A DNA stretch of 64,000 nt from Acetobacter vaccinii (GCF_008365315.1 NZ_CP043506.1:1222001-1286000), one strand, 5' to 3'. Counted from the first letter of the stretch, positions 25,806 through 35,048 are shown. Made by a program: numbers and translations. Notes: a model not told the origin generated them from the sequence alone.

Positions 25806-25852
25806 CAGCAGGCGAGGGCGCAGTGGCGCTTGATGCTGCTTATTTAATAAGT

Positions 25853-25880
25853 GACCGGTCTAATATAGACGACCGGTCTA
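25853..25880. promoter_or_regulatory. Double NemR-type operator before the yqhD-like gene
   Basis: A full site TAGACGACCGGTCTA (25866-25880) is preceded by an extra half GACCGGTCTA (25853-25862), so three GTCTA/TAGAC halves lie in 28 bases. The full site ends just before the ribosome binding site AGAGG, so repressor binding would block initiation. Confidence 0.72.
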
Positions 25881-25892
25881 AGAGGAATGGCA

Positions 25893-27050
25893 ATGCAGAA
25901 TTTTGAATTCTACAACCCCACGCGCATCCTGTTCGGCAAAGGCATGATTGCCCGGCTGGACGACCAGTTGTCGCCCACAGCCCGCGTGCTGGTGCTGTAT
26001 GGCGGGGCCAGTGCTGAGCGCAGCGGCACATTGGCCGAGGTGCGGGCCGCTCTGGGCCAGCGGACCTTTCGGGAGTTTGGGGGCATTGAGGCCAACCCGA
26101 CTTACGAAACACTGATGAAGGCCGTCGCCCTGGTGCGGGAGGAAAAGCTGGATTTCCTTCTGGCTGTCGGTGGTGGTTCGGTCATGGATGGCACCAAGTT
26201 TGTCGCAGCGGCCGTGCCGTATGAGGGCGAACCGTGGGATATTCTGGTCAGCAAAGGCGAGGCTGCTCAAAAGGCGCTGCCACTTGGCACGGTGGTTACC
26301 CTGCCCGCCACAGGTTCGGAAATGAACTGTCTGAGCGTTATTTCGCGCCAGTCCACGGGTGACAAGCTGCTGTTTTCAAACCCGCTGGTGTACCCGCGTT
26401 TTTCCGTGCTGGACCCCATGCGTACCATGAGCCTGCCCATGAAGCAGGTGATCAACGGTGTGGTGGATTCCTTTGTGCATGTCATGGAACAGTACATGAC
26501 ATACCCGGTGGACAGCATGGCACAGGACCGCTTTTCGGAAGGGCTACTGTCCAGCCTTATCGAGATCGGGCCACGTATTATCGCAACACCCGAGGATTAT
26601 GACCTGCGTTCCAACCTGATGTGGGTTGCAACGCTTGCCCTCAATGGCCTGATTGGCGCTGGTGTGCCCGAGGACTGGACCACGCATATGATTGGCCATG
26701 AAATCACGGCAAAATATCATATTGATCATGCGCGCACGCTGGCCGTTGTGTTTCCTGCCCTGCTGAAAGTGCGCCGTGCGGAAAAGCGCGCCAAGCTTTT
26801 GCAATATGCCGCACGGGTCTGGAACCTGACCGAAGGCACGGAAGATGCGCGGATTGACGCTGTTATTCAAAAAACCGAGGCATTTTTTGAAAGTTTGGGT
26901 GTTCCAACCCGTCTGTCTGCCTATGACATCGGGGCTGACGGCATCACCGATCTGGTTCAGCAGCTTGCAGACCACGACATGACCGCCCTGGGTGAAAAGG
27001 GTGATGTCACGCTGGATGTCAGCCGCACAATTTTGCAAACCGCCGCCTGA
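25893..27050 (+). CDS. YqhD-like NADPH-dependent aldehyde reductase (iron alcohol dehydrogenase family)
   Basis: This 385-residue enzyme reduces aldehydes to alcohols in the cytoplasm. NPTRILFGKG opens the domain, GGGSVMDGTKF binds NADP, and the metal ligands are seen as Asp and His in GVVDSFVHVMEQY and two His in HMIGHEITAKYHIDHARTL. ATG 25893 was preferred to ATG 25887 because AGAGG lies seven bases before it and the resulting MQNFEFYNPT matches YqhD. The gene is downstream of the NemR-like repressor, with a double operator. In E. coli YqhD removes glyoxal, furfural and lipid aldehydes; the same role is inferred here. Confidence 0.9.
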   Translation: MQNFEFYNPTRILFGKGMIARLDDQLSPTARVLVLYGGASAERSGTLAEVRAALGQRTFREFGGIEANPTYETLMKAVALVREEKLDFLLAVGGGSVMDGTKFVAAAVPYEGEPWDILVSKGEAAQKALPLGTVVTLPATGSEMNCLSVISRQSTGDKLLFSNPLVYPRFSVLDPMRTMSLPMKQVINGVVDSFVHVMEQYMTYPVDSMAQDRFSEGLLSSLIEIGPRIIATPEDYDLRSNLMWVATLALNGLIGAGVPEDWTTHMIGHEITAKYHIDHARTLAVVFPALLKVRRAEKRAKLLQYAARVWNLTEGTEDARIDAVIQKTEAFFESLGVPTRLSAYDIGADGITDLVQQLADHDMTALGEKGDVTLDVSRTILQTAA

Positions 27051-27132
27051 TCAATCGGGCTATGACGGCCGGGCGACGCATCTGCGCGCTGCCCCGGCCT
27101 CTTTTCCACACGCTTATAAAACGAGGCTTCCA

Positions 27133-28524
27133 ATGGCTTACGCGACAACCAACCCCTATACTGGCGAGGTTATTGCCAGTTTCCCCGATGCAACGGACGC
27201 ACAGGTTCAAACGGCTCTGGACGAGGCCCATGCGGCTTTTGAGGTCTGGCGCGACACATCCTTTGCAGAGCGTGCCCAGGTCATGACGGCGGCCGCCGCC
27301 ATCCTGCGCCGTGACTGTGACCACTATGCCCGGCTCGGCACGTTGGAAATGGGGAAACTGTTTGAAGAATCCCGCAAGGAAGTCATTCTTTCCGCCGAGA
27401 TTTTTGAATACTACGCCCGGAATGCACAGGATCTTCTAAAACCTGAAGTGCTGCCCGTGGCTGACCCGGCCGAGGGTAAAGCCACCCTGGTGCATGAACC
27501 GCTGGGCATTGTGCTGGCGATTGAACCGTGGAATTTCCCCTTCTATCAGGTGGTGCGTATTATTGCGCCGCAGTTGTCGGCGGGGAATGCGGTGCTGCTC
27601 AAGCATGCGTCCAACCTGCCGCAGTGTGCTGCTGCCTTTGATACGCTGATGGCAGAAGCCGGTCTGCCCAAAGGGTTGTTCCGCAACCTGTATGCCGCCC
27701 GGCCCCATACAGCCATGATCCTGAATGATCCGCGCGTGTGCGGTGTTGCGCTGACAGGGTCGGAAGGGGCAGGCACGGTTATTGCCGGGATTGCTGGCAA
27801 GGCGTTGAAAAAGGCGACCATGGAGTTGGGTGGGGCCGACGCCTTTATCGTGCTGGATGATGCCGATGTTGCAAAAGCTGCCCGCTGGGCGGTTATTGGC
27901 CGGCATTGGAATGCGGGTCAGGTCTGTGTGTCTGCCAAGCGGCTGATTGTGGCAGATGCGGTGTATGACCAGTTTGTCGCGTTGTATAAGCAGGGTGTGG
28001 CCGCCCTTAAAGCGGGCGACCCGATGGACCCGGCAACCACTCTGGCCCCGCTCTCGTCCCAGGCGGCGGCGGATGACCTGCGGGACCAGGTGACACGGGC
28101 GATGGACCTTGGTGCCAAGGTTGAGGTTATTGGTGCGCCTGTGCCCGAACAGGGGGCGTTTTTCCAGCCGTTGCTCATGTCCAATCTGGATGAGAAAAAT
28201 GACGCCCGGCATTGGGAGTTTTTTGGACCCGTCACCCAGATCTACCGTGCAAAGGACGAGGCCGACGCCATCCGTATTGCCAATGACTCACCCTACGGTC
28301 TGGGTGGGAGTGTCTTTACACAGGATGAGGCCCGAGGGGCCAGGGTTGCGCGGGCAATCCGCACAGGGATGGTGGTGATCAACCACCCGCTGGCACCCAA
28401 GGCAGACCTGCCTTTTGGCGGGATCAAGAACTCTGGCTACGGTCGGGAACTGATCGGGCTTGGGATCAAGGAGTTCGTCAACCACAAGCTGATCAATGTG
28501 GTGGATATCGACGCGGCTTTCTGA
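27133..28524 (+). CDS. Aldehyde dehydrogenase, succinate-semialdehyde dehydrogenase (GabD) type
   Basis: This 463-residue ALDH oxidises an aldehyde to the acid with NAD(P). The catalytic Cys is in NAGQVCVSAKRLIV, the general-base Glu in MELGGADAFIVLDD, and the cofactor loop is TGSEGAG. IEPWNFPFYQVVRI and the C-terminus PFGGIKNSGYGRELIG fit the SSADH/GabD group. ATG 27133 was chosen because MAYATTNPYTGE is the family N-terminus; a longer frame overlaps the yqhD-like gene. It is co-oriented 82 bases downstream of that gene and is probably cotranscribed, giving both reductive and oxidative aldehyde removal. Confidence 0.9.
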   Translation: MAYATTNPYTGEVIASFPDATDAQVQTALDEAHAAFEVWRDTSFAERAQVMTAAAAILRRDCDHYARLGTLEMGKLFEESRKEVILSAEIFEYYARNAQDLLKPEVLPVADPAEGKATLVHEPLGIVLAIEPWNFPFYQVVRIIAPQLSAGNAVLLKHASNLPQCAAAFDTLMAEAGLPKGLFRNLYAARPHTAMILNDPRVCGVALTGSEGAGTVIAGIAGKALKKATMELGGADAFIVLDDADVAKAARWAVIGRHWNAGQVCVSAKRLIVADAVYDQFVALYKQGVAALKAGDPMDPATTLAPLSSQAAADDLRDQVTRAMDLGAKVEVIGAPVPEQGAFFQPLLMSNLDEKNDARHWEFFGPVTQIYRAKDEADAIRIANDSPYGLGGSVFTQDEARGARVARAIRTGMVVINHPLAPKADLPFGGIKNSGYGRELIGLGIKEFVNHKLINVVDIDAAF

Positions 28525-28535
28525 GCAGTATCAGG

Positions 28536-28564
28536 AGGAGGGGGCGTGTTACAGCCCCCTCCTT
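28536..28564. terminator. Bidirectional hairpin between ALDH and SDR genes
   Basis: AGGAGGGGGC and GCCCCCTCCT make a 10-bp GC-rich stem with an 8-nt loop, followed by TT. It separates the two convergent genes. Confidence 0.65.
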
Positions 28565-28573
28565 CAGCATGGG

Positions 28574-29335
28574 TTAGAGGGCCTGCCCGCCTGAGACTTC
28601 AATCCGTTGTGCGTTAACCCAGCGGTTTTCATCAGATAGGAGCGAGGCAATCATCGGGCCAATATCGTCGGGCAGTCCGGGGCGGCCCAGCGCGGTTGCG
28701 GCGGCAATGGCGCGGGCAATCTCCGGGTTGTCACGCACGGCCCCGTCTGAAAAATCAGTCTGGATCGCGCCGGGGGCAACGGTGTTGACGGCAATCTGGC
28801 GTGCCCCCAGTTCCTTGGCCATGTAGCGTGTCATCACTTCCACAGCCCCTTTCATGGAGGCATAGACAATCCGGCCGGGGTGTGAAAACCGTGTCAGCCC
28901 GGAGGAAATGTTGACGATCCGCCCGCCATCGGCAATCAGCGGAAGCAGCGCCTGGGTGAGAAAAAACGGGCCTTTGACATGCACGCGATAGGCGGCGTCA
29001 AAGTCGTCCTCTGTCACTTCGGTGATGAGGCCGCTATGCGATGTCCCGGCCATGTTGACCAGAAAATTGAAACGCTCCGCCCCCCATGCCGCCAGAGCAT
29101 GCTGCACCTCGGCCACAAAAGCGGGGAAAGCACGGGTGTTGCCCGTATCAAGGGCCAGGGCTTTTGCGTGGCCTCCGCTCCGGGTTACGCTGTCCACCAC
29201 GGCATCAGCCGCAGCTTTGTTGGTGTTGTAGGTCAGGAGGGAGGCAACCCCGCGCCGGGCAAGAGCCTCCACCGTTGCGCGGCCAAGGCCGCGGCTTCCG
29301 CCGGTAACAAGGGCAATACTGTGTGGTCCAGACAT
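28574..29335 (-). CDS. SDR-family oxidoreductase
   Basis: This 253-residue classical short-chain dehydrogenase/reductase has GGSRGLGRATV (cofactor loop, residues about 13-22), the catalytic serine in NISSGLTRF and YASMK with Tyr and Lys. VNTVAPGAIQTDF and ISGG-like end VSGGQAL complete the fold. It resembles FabG/glucose-dehydrogenase-type reductases, but the substrate is not evident. It diverges from a LysR regulator gene 101 bases away, a common arrangement in which the regulator controls the reductase. Confidence 0.88.
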   Translation of the reverse strand: MSGPHSIALVTGGSRGLGRATVEALARRGVASLLTYNTNKAAADAVVDSVTRSGGHAKALALDTGNTRAFPAFVAEVQHALAAWGAERFNFLVNMAGTSHSGLITEVTEDDFDAAYRVHVKGPFFLTQALLPLIADGGRIVNISSGLTRFSHPGRIVYASMKGAVEVMTRYMAKELGARQIAVNTVAPGAIQTDFSDGAVRDNPEIARAIAAATALGRPGLPDDIGPMIASLLSDENRWVNAQRIEVSGGQAL

Positions 29336-29436
29336 GAGACTCTCCGTGTGATGAGGGCCCCATGGTGGTCACATCTGCGGGCCCCCGATAAGACAGCTCT
29401 TTCCGACAGCATTGTTTTGCGTGGTAGAATAATCGG

Positions 29437-30336
29437 ATGGAGAGACTCGCCACACTGCATCTGTTTGTCTGTATTGTTGACCGGGGCAGCTTTAGTGCGG
29501 CGGCGGCGGCCTGTGGGGTGTCGCGCCCGGTGGCCACGGCGGCCATCAAGGCGCTGGAGAGCAGGCTTGGCGCACGGCTGCTGCATCGCTCCACCCGCAG
29601 TGTCCGCCCTACGGTCGAGGGGGAGGCTTACTATCAGCGCTGTCGCACGTTACTGGCTGATCTGGAGGATGCTGACCGGAGTGTCAGCGGTACTCTTGCG
29701 GGGGTGCTGCGTATGGATGTTGTCGGCCATCTGGCACGGACCATCATCCTGCCCGCCCTGCCGGATTTTCTTGCACGCCACCCCGGCCTGACCCTGCACC
29801 TGGGTGAAGGGGAACGCTTTGTTGATCTGATCCGCGAGGGCGTGGACTGTGTTGTGCGGGCCGGGCCGCTGGCTGACAGCGATATGGTGGCCCGCCGCCT
29901 GGGGGTGATGGAGGAAGTGACGGTGGCCAGCCCGGAGTATCTGGCACGGCATGGGGTGCCCGTCAGCCCTGACAGGTTGGAGGGCCACCAGATGGTTGGC
30001 TTTGTCTCCTCCCGCACCGGGCAGGCTCTGCCGCTGGAGTTTACGTCTGGCGGCAAGGTGGTGGAGGTTATGCTCCCTGCCCAGCTTTTGGTGGGTGGGG
30101 CCGACACCTGCGCGGCTGCGGCCCGGCTTGGCCTTGGCTTGGTGCAGGCCCCGCGCTACCGGTTTCAAAAAGACCTTGAAAACGGCACGCTGGTTGAGGT
30201 TCTGGCAGAGTTTCCACCACTGCCGACCCCGCTTTCACTGCTTTATCCCAGCAACCGGCAGTTATCGGCCCGGGTGCGTGTTTTTATGGACTGGCTGATC
30301 GAGATTATCAGCGCCAAAGTGCAGCCGGTTCCCTGA
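29437..30336 (+). CDS. LysR-family transcriptional regulator
   Basis: This 299-residue LysR protein has a helix-turn-helix at residues about 14-40 (SFSAAAAACGVSRPVATAAIKALE) and an effector domain with TLAGVLRMDVVGHLA and GVDCVVRAGPLADSDM. It belongs to the CrgA/DsdC-like subgroup that frequently controls a divergent dehydrogenase. The gene diverges from the SDR gene, and the 101-bp gap holds both promoters. Control of the SDR is inferred from layout. Confidence 0.88.
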   Translation: MERLATLHLFVCIVDRGSFSAAAAACGVSRPVATAAIKALESRLGARLLHRSTRSVRPTVEGEAYYQRCRTLLADLEDADRSVSGTLAGVLRMDVVGHLARTIILPALPDFLARHPGLTLHLGEGERFVDLIREGVDCVVRAGPLADSDMVARRLGVMEEVTVASPEYLARHGVPVSPDRLEGHQMVGFVSSRTGQALPLEFTSGGKVVEVMLPAQLLVGGADTCAAAARLGLGLVQAPRYRFQKDLENGTLVEVLAEFPPLPTPLSLLYPSNRQLSARVRVFMDWLIEIISAKVQPVP

Positions 30337-30395
30337 CACTGGCAAAAGGGTCTGGTGAGAATTTTTCTAAAAAGTGTCTAAAAGAAAAATACATT

Positions 30396-31061
30396 TCAAG
30401 ACCGCAGGCGGGCCTCGGTCTGGTGCAGCAGGTGGCTGCGCTGCGGGTCTGGTATGTGGGGCAGCAACGCCTTCATGGCCAGAAAGCAGTCCCTGAACCC
30501 CGTTTGCAAAACCTGCTGGAAACACTCTGCTGCTGCGGCATGGTCCCCGTCCTGTAAAGACAGGCGGGCGAGGTTTAAAAACCCCCAGCAGTCGCTGGCA
30601 TCTGCCGCGGCCTGATAATACTGGCGCGCGGCTGCGGTGGTGGTGGGGCAGGGGGGCTGTGTGTCTTCCAGCAGGAGGCCAAGCATGGTCAGGGCTTTGT
30701 AAACCCCCGCCTGTGCGGCGCGGATATACAGGGCCTGTGCCAGTGCCGTATCCTGCGGGATGTCCCGCCCCGCCATGTGCAGGTCGGCCAGGTTAAAAAA
30801 CGCCCAGCCATAACCCTGATCGGCTGCCATGTTAAAATAGGTTATGGCAGCAGGAATATTGCGTACAACGCCCCAGCCCCGCTCGTAAGCGCGGCCTAGC
30901 ATGTTCAGGGCGCGTGGGTCGGCACTTCTTGCCGCAACCTCCAGCATGCCAAAGGCTGCGGCGTAAAGGTGCTGGTCCAGATAGATCTGGGCCAGCATAA
31001 GCTGCACCTCCACAGTGTGGGGGGGCAGTCTGGTGTGTGGTGTAGGGTCCATCAAACGCAT
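30396..31061 (-). CDS. Sel1-like repeat protein
   Basis: This 221-residue alpha-solenoid protein has about three Sel1-like repeats: ALNMLGRAYERGWGVVRNIPAAITYFNMAA, AFFNLADLHMAGRDIPQDTALAQALYIRAA, and ALTMLGLLLED...AARQYYQAAA. No signal peptide is seen. Sel1 proteins act as protein-protein adaptors. The gene is 25 bases downstream of the TonB-dependent receptor gene on the same strand and is probably cotranscribed. In acetic acid and other alphaproteobacteria, TPR/Sel1 genes beside TonB receptors are recurrent but of unknown function. Confidence 0.8.
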   Translation of the reverse strand: MRLMDPTPHTRLPPHTVEVQLMLAQIYLDQHLYAAAFGMLEVAARSADPRALNMLGRAYERGWGVVRNIPAAITYFNMAADQGYGWAFFNLADLHMAGRDIPQDTALAQALYIRAAQAGVYKALTMLGLLLEDTQPPCPTTTAAARQYYQAAADASDCWGFLNLARLSLQDGDHAAAAECFQQVLQTGFRDCFLAMKALLPHIPDPQRSHLLHQTEARLRS

Positions 31062-31086
31062 GGGGTTTTATGAAAAACCGGCGTGC

Positions 31087-33393
31087 TTAGAACGTCACAC
31101 CAATATTGCCAATAAACGCCCGACCAGAGGCCGGAACCGCACGCCCGGTGGAGAAGGAGGATGCATAGTTGAGGTTATCGGTAATATTGTTGGCGTTGAA
31201 GGAAACGCGATAGTGCTTGTAGTCCCACGACAGCATGCCGTTGAAGTTGAACGTGTAGGGAATACGCGCCGTGTTTGAGGTGCTGGGGCCCGCCCAGTAG
31301 CCCGATGTGTACTGCACGCCACCACCGATTTTAAGGTCACCCCACTTGGGGTTCAGCACCAGGCGGGACAGGTCATAAGTGCTCCAGATGGACACGGTGT
31401 TGTGCGGCACCTGCGGTGCTGTCCGGCCGTTGTCCCCTGCGGCGCTGTGCGTGACAATACCGTCCATGTAGGAATAGGACGAGAAAATCTGCCAGTCACG
31501 CGTCAGTTTTCCGTTGGCGCTGAGTTCAATACCGCGAATACGCCTGCCGCTGCCCGCATCCCCAAAGCCCGTGCTCATGTCGCCGTTGACATCATAGTAG
31601 CGGGAATTGGTTTCGCTGATCTGGAAGAAGGAGATCGTGGTGCCAAGCCGCTTGTGCAGGAAGTCGGCCTTGGAGCCAAACTCAAACAGGTCGCTGCGCT
31701 GGGGTGACAGGTTGACCCCCTTCTGCGCCACATCGCCCGCCGTAGGCCGGATGGTGACAAGGGAGGACACATCCGTGCCGACCGGCTTATAGGAGCGCGC
31801 AAAGGTGAAGTAGAAGGAAGCATTGTCAAACGGGGCATAAACAATGCTGGCCGATGGGCTCCATCGGTCGGACTTCTGCTCGGCCCGGCCTGCACTCTGG
31901 TTGGAGCGCGCATAATACGTGCTGGAGAAGGAGTCCCACCGGGCGGTGCCAAACAGGGAAAGCTGTTTTGTCAGCTGGAACTTGTCGGCAAAAAACAGGC
32001 CGACATCGCGCGCATTGGCATTGCCATAGCCGGAGGACGGAAAGCTGAGGCTGGTGCCGGGGGCGGAGTAGTAGGGGGTGCGGATGGTCTGGTTGTTGGA
32101 GCGGTTGGCATAAACACCCGGCCAGCGCGAGTCACTGGCGTAGTTGATATCCACCCCGGCCTTGAGGTCATGTTTGATAAACCATGTTTTGAAACGTGCA
32201 CGGCCCATCAGCACGTTTTGTACCCCCCAGCCGCTCTGGCGGTAGGCAACGCCGCCACCGGCACCGTAGGGCAGGGTGGGGTTGCCACCGTTGAGGAAGG
32301 ATGTCGCACAGGCGCCGCTGCACGCGCTGGGGGTGGTTGCGGCGTAGTCGCGCTCGTACAGGCTCAGGCGCGTGTCGTTGGTAATGGTCAGCCAGCGGTT
32401 GACCTCGGACTTAAGGCCTGATGTCAGCATGTGGATGTTGGACTGGTCGCGGTCAAAGCTGCGGGTATAGCTGGTGTCGCGCGGCAGGCCGTATTCTGTA
32501 ATCGGGCGGTAAATGCCGCCAACCTGGATCATGCTCACCCCGTAGTCGGGGCTGCTGTCACCGTTCAGCCACTGCCATGTCATATGCCACGATGTTTTGT
32601 GCCGCAGCCCCACCCCGAAATCGACTGCCGTGCCATACCGGTTGGAGGTCACATTGTTACGCCCGACAATATCCTGCCGGTTGAACATGCCGTTGACACG
32701 AATGGCCATGTCGTCGTTGATCTGATAGTTGACATCACCCGCGCCACGGAACAGCGACCCGCTGCCAAAAGACTGGTCGTAGCTATAAACATTGCCAAGA
32801 TGGGCATGTTTTTGTGTCTGGTTGATAACACCGCCCACATTGCCTGCACCAAAATATTCGCCCGACGGGCCTTTGATCACTTCCACACTCTCGGTGTTGA
32901 AGGTGTCGTGGGTGTAGGTGCCAAAATCGCGCAGCCCGTCGGTGTAAATATCCTGCCGGGCCTGCAACCCGCGGATACGGAACTGGTCACCATTCAGCCC
33001 GCCAGCCCCTTCGCCGGTGGACATGGTAATGCCGGGCACGTTGCTGAGCGCCTGGTCCAGCGTAAAGGCGCGCTGCTGGCGGATCAGCTCTTGCGGGACC
33101 ACGTTGATGGTCTGCGGTGTGTCCCGCACGGAGGCAGGCATTCTGGAAATATTAAGAACCTGACTGTTGGTATTGCCCGCGGCATAGCTGCTCTGGTCGC
33201 TTTGGTCCGTATGGCCACCAACACGCACGGCTGGCAGTTTGATGGCGCTGTCTGACGGCGCGGCGTCTGGCGTGCTGGATAGATCCTGTGCGTCGGCCTC
33301 GGCGGCGGTCAGGCCAAGCCCCATGGAAACACCAAAGGCAACAGCCGCGCGCAACGTGCCGGATTGGGCAGGGGGCAGCTTTATGGGACGCAT
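31087..33393 (-). CDS. TonB-dependent siderophore receptor
   Basis: This 768-residue outer-membrane receptor has a signal peptide (residues 1-35, AAEADAQ cleavage region) and a plug domain (RDTPQTINVVPQELI, FRIRGLQARQDIYTDGLRDFG, VEVIKGPSGEYFGAGNVGGVIN). A 22-strand barrel region follows and ends in GNIGVTF with the terminal Phe used for membrane insertion. It resembles catecholate receptors of the Fiu type; the siderophore is not known. GAGGAG precedes the ATG. A Fur-box-like site lies upstream, and exbB-exbD-tonB diverge 470 bases away. Confidence 0.92.
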   Translation of the reverse strand: MRPIKLPPAQSGTLRAAVAFGVSMGLGLTAAEADAQDLSSTPDAAPSDSAIKLPAVRVGGHTDQSDQSSYAAGNTNSQVLNISRMPASVRDTPQTINVVPQELIRQQRAFTLDQALSNVPGITMSTGEGAGGLNGDQFRIRGLQARQDIYTDGLRDFGTYTHDTFNTESVEVIKGPSGEYFGAGNVGGVINQTQKHAHLGNVYSYDQSFGSGSLFRGAGDVNYQINDDMAIRVNGMFNRQDIVGRNNVTSNRYGTAVDFGVGLRHKTSWHMTWQWLNGDSSPDYGVSMIQVGGIYRPITEYGLPRDTSYTRSFDRDQSNIHMLTSGLKSEVNRWLTITNDTRLSLYERDYAATTPSACSGACATSFLNGGNPTLPYGAGGGVAYRQSGWGVQNVLMGRARFKTWFIKHDLKAGVDINYASDSRWPGVYANRSNNQTIRTPYYSAPGTSLSFPSSGYGNANARDVGLFFADKFQLTKQLSLFGTARWDSFSSTYYARSNQSAGRAEQKSDRWSPSASIVYAPFDNASFYFTFARSYKPVGTDVSSLVTIRPTAGDVAQKGVNLSPQRSDLFEFGSKADFLHKRLGTTISFFQISETNSRYYDVNGDMSTGFGDAGSGRRIRGIELSANGKLTRDWQIFSSYSYMDGIVTHSAAGDNGRTAPQVPHNTVSIWSTYDLSRLVLNPKWGDLKIGGGVQYTSGYWAGPSTSNTARIPYTFNFNGMLSWDYKHYRVSFNANNITDNLNYASSFSTGRAVPASGRAFIGNIGVTF

Positions 33394-33486
33394 GCAGTAT
33401 ACTCCTCATTCAGCCATCTGTGTGGGGCTGAACGCTGTCTGAACATGATGAAAACACGACTGACATAATTTTGCGGATGACAGATA

Positions 33487-33504
33487 TGCAAATGATTCTT
33501 AACA
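33487..33504. promoter_or_regulatory. Fur-box-like site for the TonB receptor
   Basis: TGCAAATGATTCTTAACA matches the left half and core of the alphaproteobacterial Fur-type consensus (TGCAAATGATT); the right half is degenerate. It lies 94 bases upstream of the receptor start. Confidence 0.45.
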
Positions 33505-33609
33505 GCAGGAATCGCTTGCCCCGACAGATTGTGTCAATTTTGTCACAATTCTGGGTCTGGTCATTTTTACGGAGTTTCAATTTTCCCTAGTTTTAAAAAG
33601 GGAATATCA

Positions 33610-33631
33610 AAACCCCTCATTTAAGGGGTTT
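33610..33631. other. Perfect hairpin in the divergent iron region
   Basis: AAACCCCT and AGGGGTTT form 8 bp with a 6-nt loop. It lies between two divergent promoters, where no transcript is expected to end, so it may insulate the two or be part of an untranslated leader. Confidence 0.45.
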
Positions 33632-33660
33632 GGTGGCACCCGCCCGGATTTCATTTTGAT

Positions 33661-33680
33661 AAAGATTCTTACTTGCAATT
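33661..33680. promoter_or_regulatory. Fur-box-like site for exbB-exbD-tonB
   Basis: GATTCTTACTTGCAA matches the core and the right half of the same consensus that the 33487 site matches on the left. It lies about 180 bases upstream of exbB. Confidence 0.4.
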
Positions 33681-33863
33681 AAAATATGATTTATGCGATG
33701 TCATCCCAAGGATTGCGGCCTCATAAAACCGCGCGTGGCACGCCTGTATCCGGTCCCCGGCTTTAAGCCCGTGGGCCTGCTTGCGCCCATGGTCTGGCGG
33801 CATGCGTGGTGCATTTGCACTGTGGCTGACAATGGCTAGAGTTTTCATCATCAAGGTTTCACC

Positions 33864-34604
33864 ATGCCCACTGACATGCGACTGCCCCCGGCTTTCTCTC
33901 CATGGGAGATGTTTTTAAACGCAGGTCCCGTCGTCAAGGCGGTCATGCTGGTCCTGATTGTGGCAAGTGTGCTGACCTGGACAGTCTTTATTGCAAAGAC
34001 CATCGAGTTCCTGCGTGTGCGCGCCCGTCTGGCCCGTGCCGAATCCGTGCTGGAGGAAGCCGACACACTGGGCGGGGGCGAGGTGGAAACACGCCATTGC
34101 CGCATTGCCCATACGCTGGTTATGGCAGCCGAAACCGAACGCGCCCGCTCAAGCGATATTCCTGATGATACAGACGGGCTGAAGGAACGCATTGTCCTGC
34201 ATCTGGAACGGCTGGAGGCCGCAGAGGGCAGGCGGCTCATGCGTGGCACCGGCCTGCTGGCCACGGTTGGTGCAACATCCCCCTTTGTTGGTCTGTTTGG
34301 CACGGTGTGGGGGATCATGACCTCCTTTACCGGTATTGCCGCCAGCAAGGCGACAACCCTTGCCGTGGTGGCCCCCGGCATTGCCGAGGCTTTGCTGGCC
34401 ACGGCCCTGGGGCTGGTGGCGGCTATTCCTGCGGTGGTGATCTACAACCATCTGGCCCGGCAGTCGGCGGCCTGCCGCGCGCAGGTGTCGGACCTGACAG
34501 CACTGGTCATGCGGCTGGTCTCGCGTGATCTGGGGCGGATGCAGGCGTTGCTGGCACAGGGGCAGATTGTGCGCCTGGGCAGCCGCGCTGCCGGGGCCGA
34601 GTAA
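33864..34604 (+). CDS. exbB: Biopolymer transport protein ExbB
   Basis: This 246-residue MotA/TolQ/ExbB proton-channel protein drives TonB with the proton gradient. Transmembrane segments are at residues about 20-42 (VKAVMLVLIVASVLTWTVFIAKTIEF), 130-152 (TGLLATVGATSPFVGLFGTVWG) and 175-200 (APGIAEALLATALGLVAAIPAVVIYN), with the conserved VGATSPFVGLFGTVWG signature. It starts a three-gene operon with exbD six bases downstream and tonB. The N-terminal periplasmic segment is short. Confidence 0.93.
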   Translation: MPTDMRLPPAFSPWEMFLNAGPVVKAVMLVLIVASVLTWTVFIAKTIEFLRVRARLARAESVLEEADTLGGGEVETRHCRIAHTLVMAAETERARSSDIPDDTDGLKERIVLHLERLEAAEGRRLMRGTGLLATVGATSPFVGLFGTVWGIMTSFTGIAASKATTLAVVAPGIAEALLATALGLVAAIPAVVIYNHLARQSAACRAQVSDLTALVMRLVSRDLGRMQALLAQGQIVRLGSRAAGAE

Positions 34605-34610
34605 CAGGGC

Positions 34611-35048
34611 ATGAGCATCCGTTTACGCCATACGGACGAAAGCCCGCACGAGGCGCATGAGATCAACGTCACGCCTTTTATTGATGTCATGCTGGTGCTG
34701 CTGATCATTTTCATGGTCACAGCCCCGCTGACCACGGTGAATGTGCCGGTGGACCTGCCATCCTCGACGGAAAAACCAACCCCTCGGCCCGATAACCCGG
34801 TGTTTCTGACCGTCAAGGCGGATCACAGTCTGGCCCTGGGGGAGGATGACATCGCCCCCGACGCGCTGGCCGCCACGCTGGAAACCGCGACCAAGGGCAA
34901 CAAGGACGAACGCATCTTCCTGCGGGCTGACAAGACGGTGGATTACGGCACGCTGATGGGGGTCATGGATAAGCTGCGCGCGGCAGGGTACCTCAAGGTG
35001 GCGCTGGTCAACCTGCAAGGGCAGGAAGAAGGCGCGCAACCGCAATGA
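34611..35048 (+). CDS. exbD: Biopolymer transport protein ExbD
   Basis: This 145-residue single-pass inner-membrane protein partners ExbB. The transmembrane helix FIDVMLVLLIIFMVTAPL (residues about 23-40) contains the essential proton-carrying Asp in IDVMLVLL. The periplasmic domain ends in DKLRAAGYLKVALVNLQ. It overlaps tonB by four bases (ATGA), and the operon order exbB-exbD-tonB is standard. Confidence 0.93.
   Translation: MSIRLRHTDESPHEAHEINVTPFIDVMLVLLIIFMVTAPLTTVNVPVDLPSSTEKPTPRPDNPVFLTVKADHSLALGEDDIAPDALAATLETATKGNKDERIFLRADKTVDYGTLMGVMDKLRAAGYLKVALVNLQGQEEGAQPQ

Larger units (their letters stand above)
33394..33863. other. Divergent regulatory region between TonB receptor and exbB
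   Basis: This 470-bp gap has no gene. It is AT-rich in the middle and holds two Fur-box-like sites and one hairpin, listed separately, plus a TGTCAATTTTGTCA direct repeat near 33534. Promoters for both operons must lie here, but none is clear enough to mark. Confidence 0.55.
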
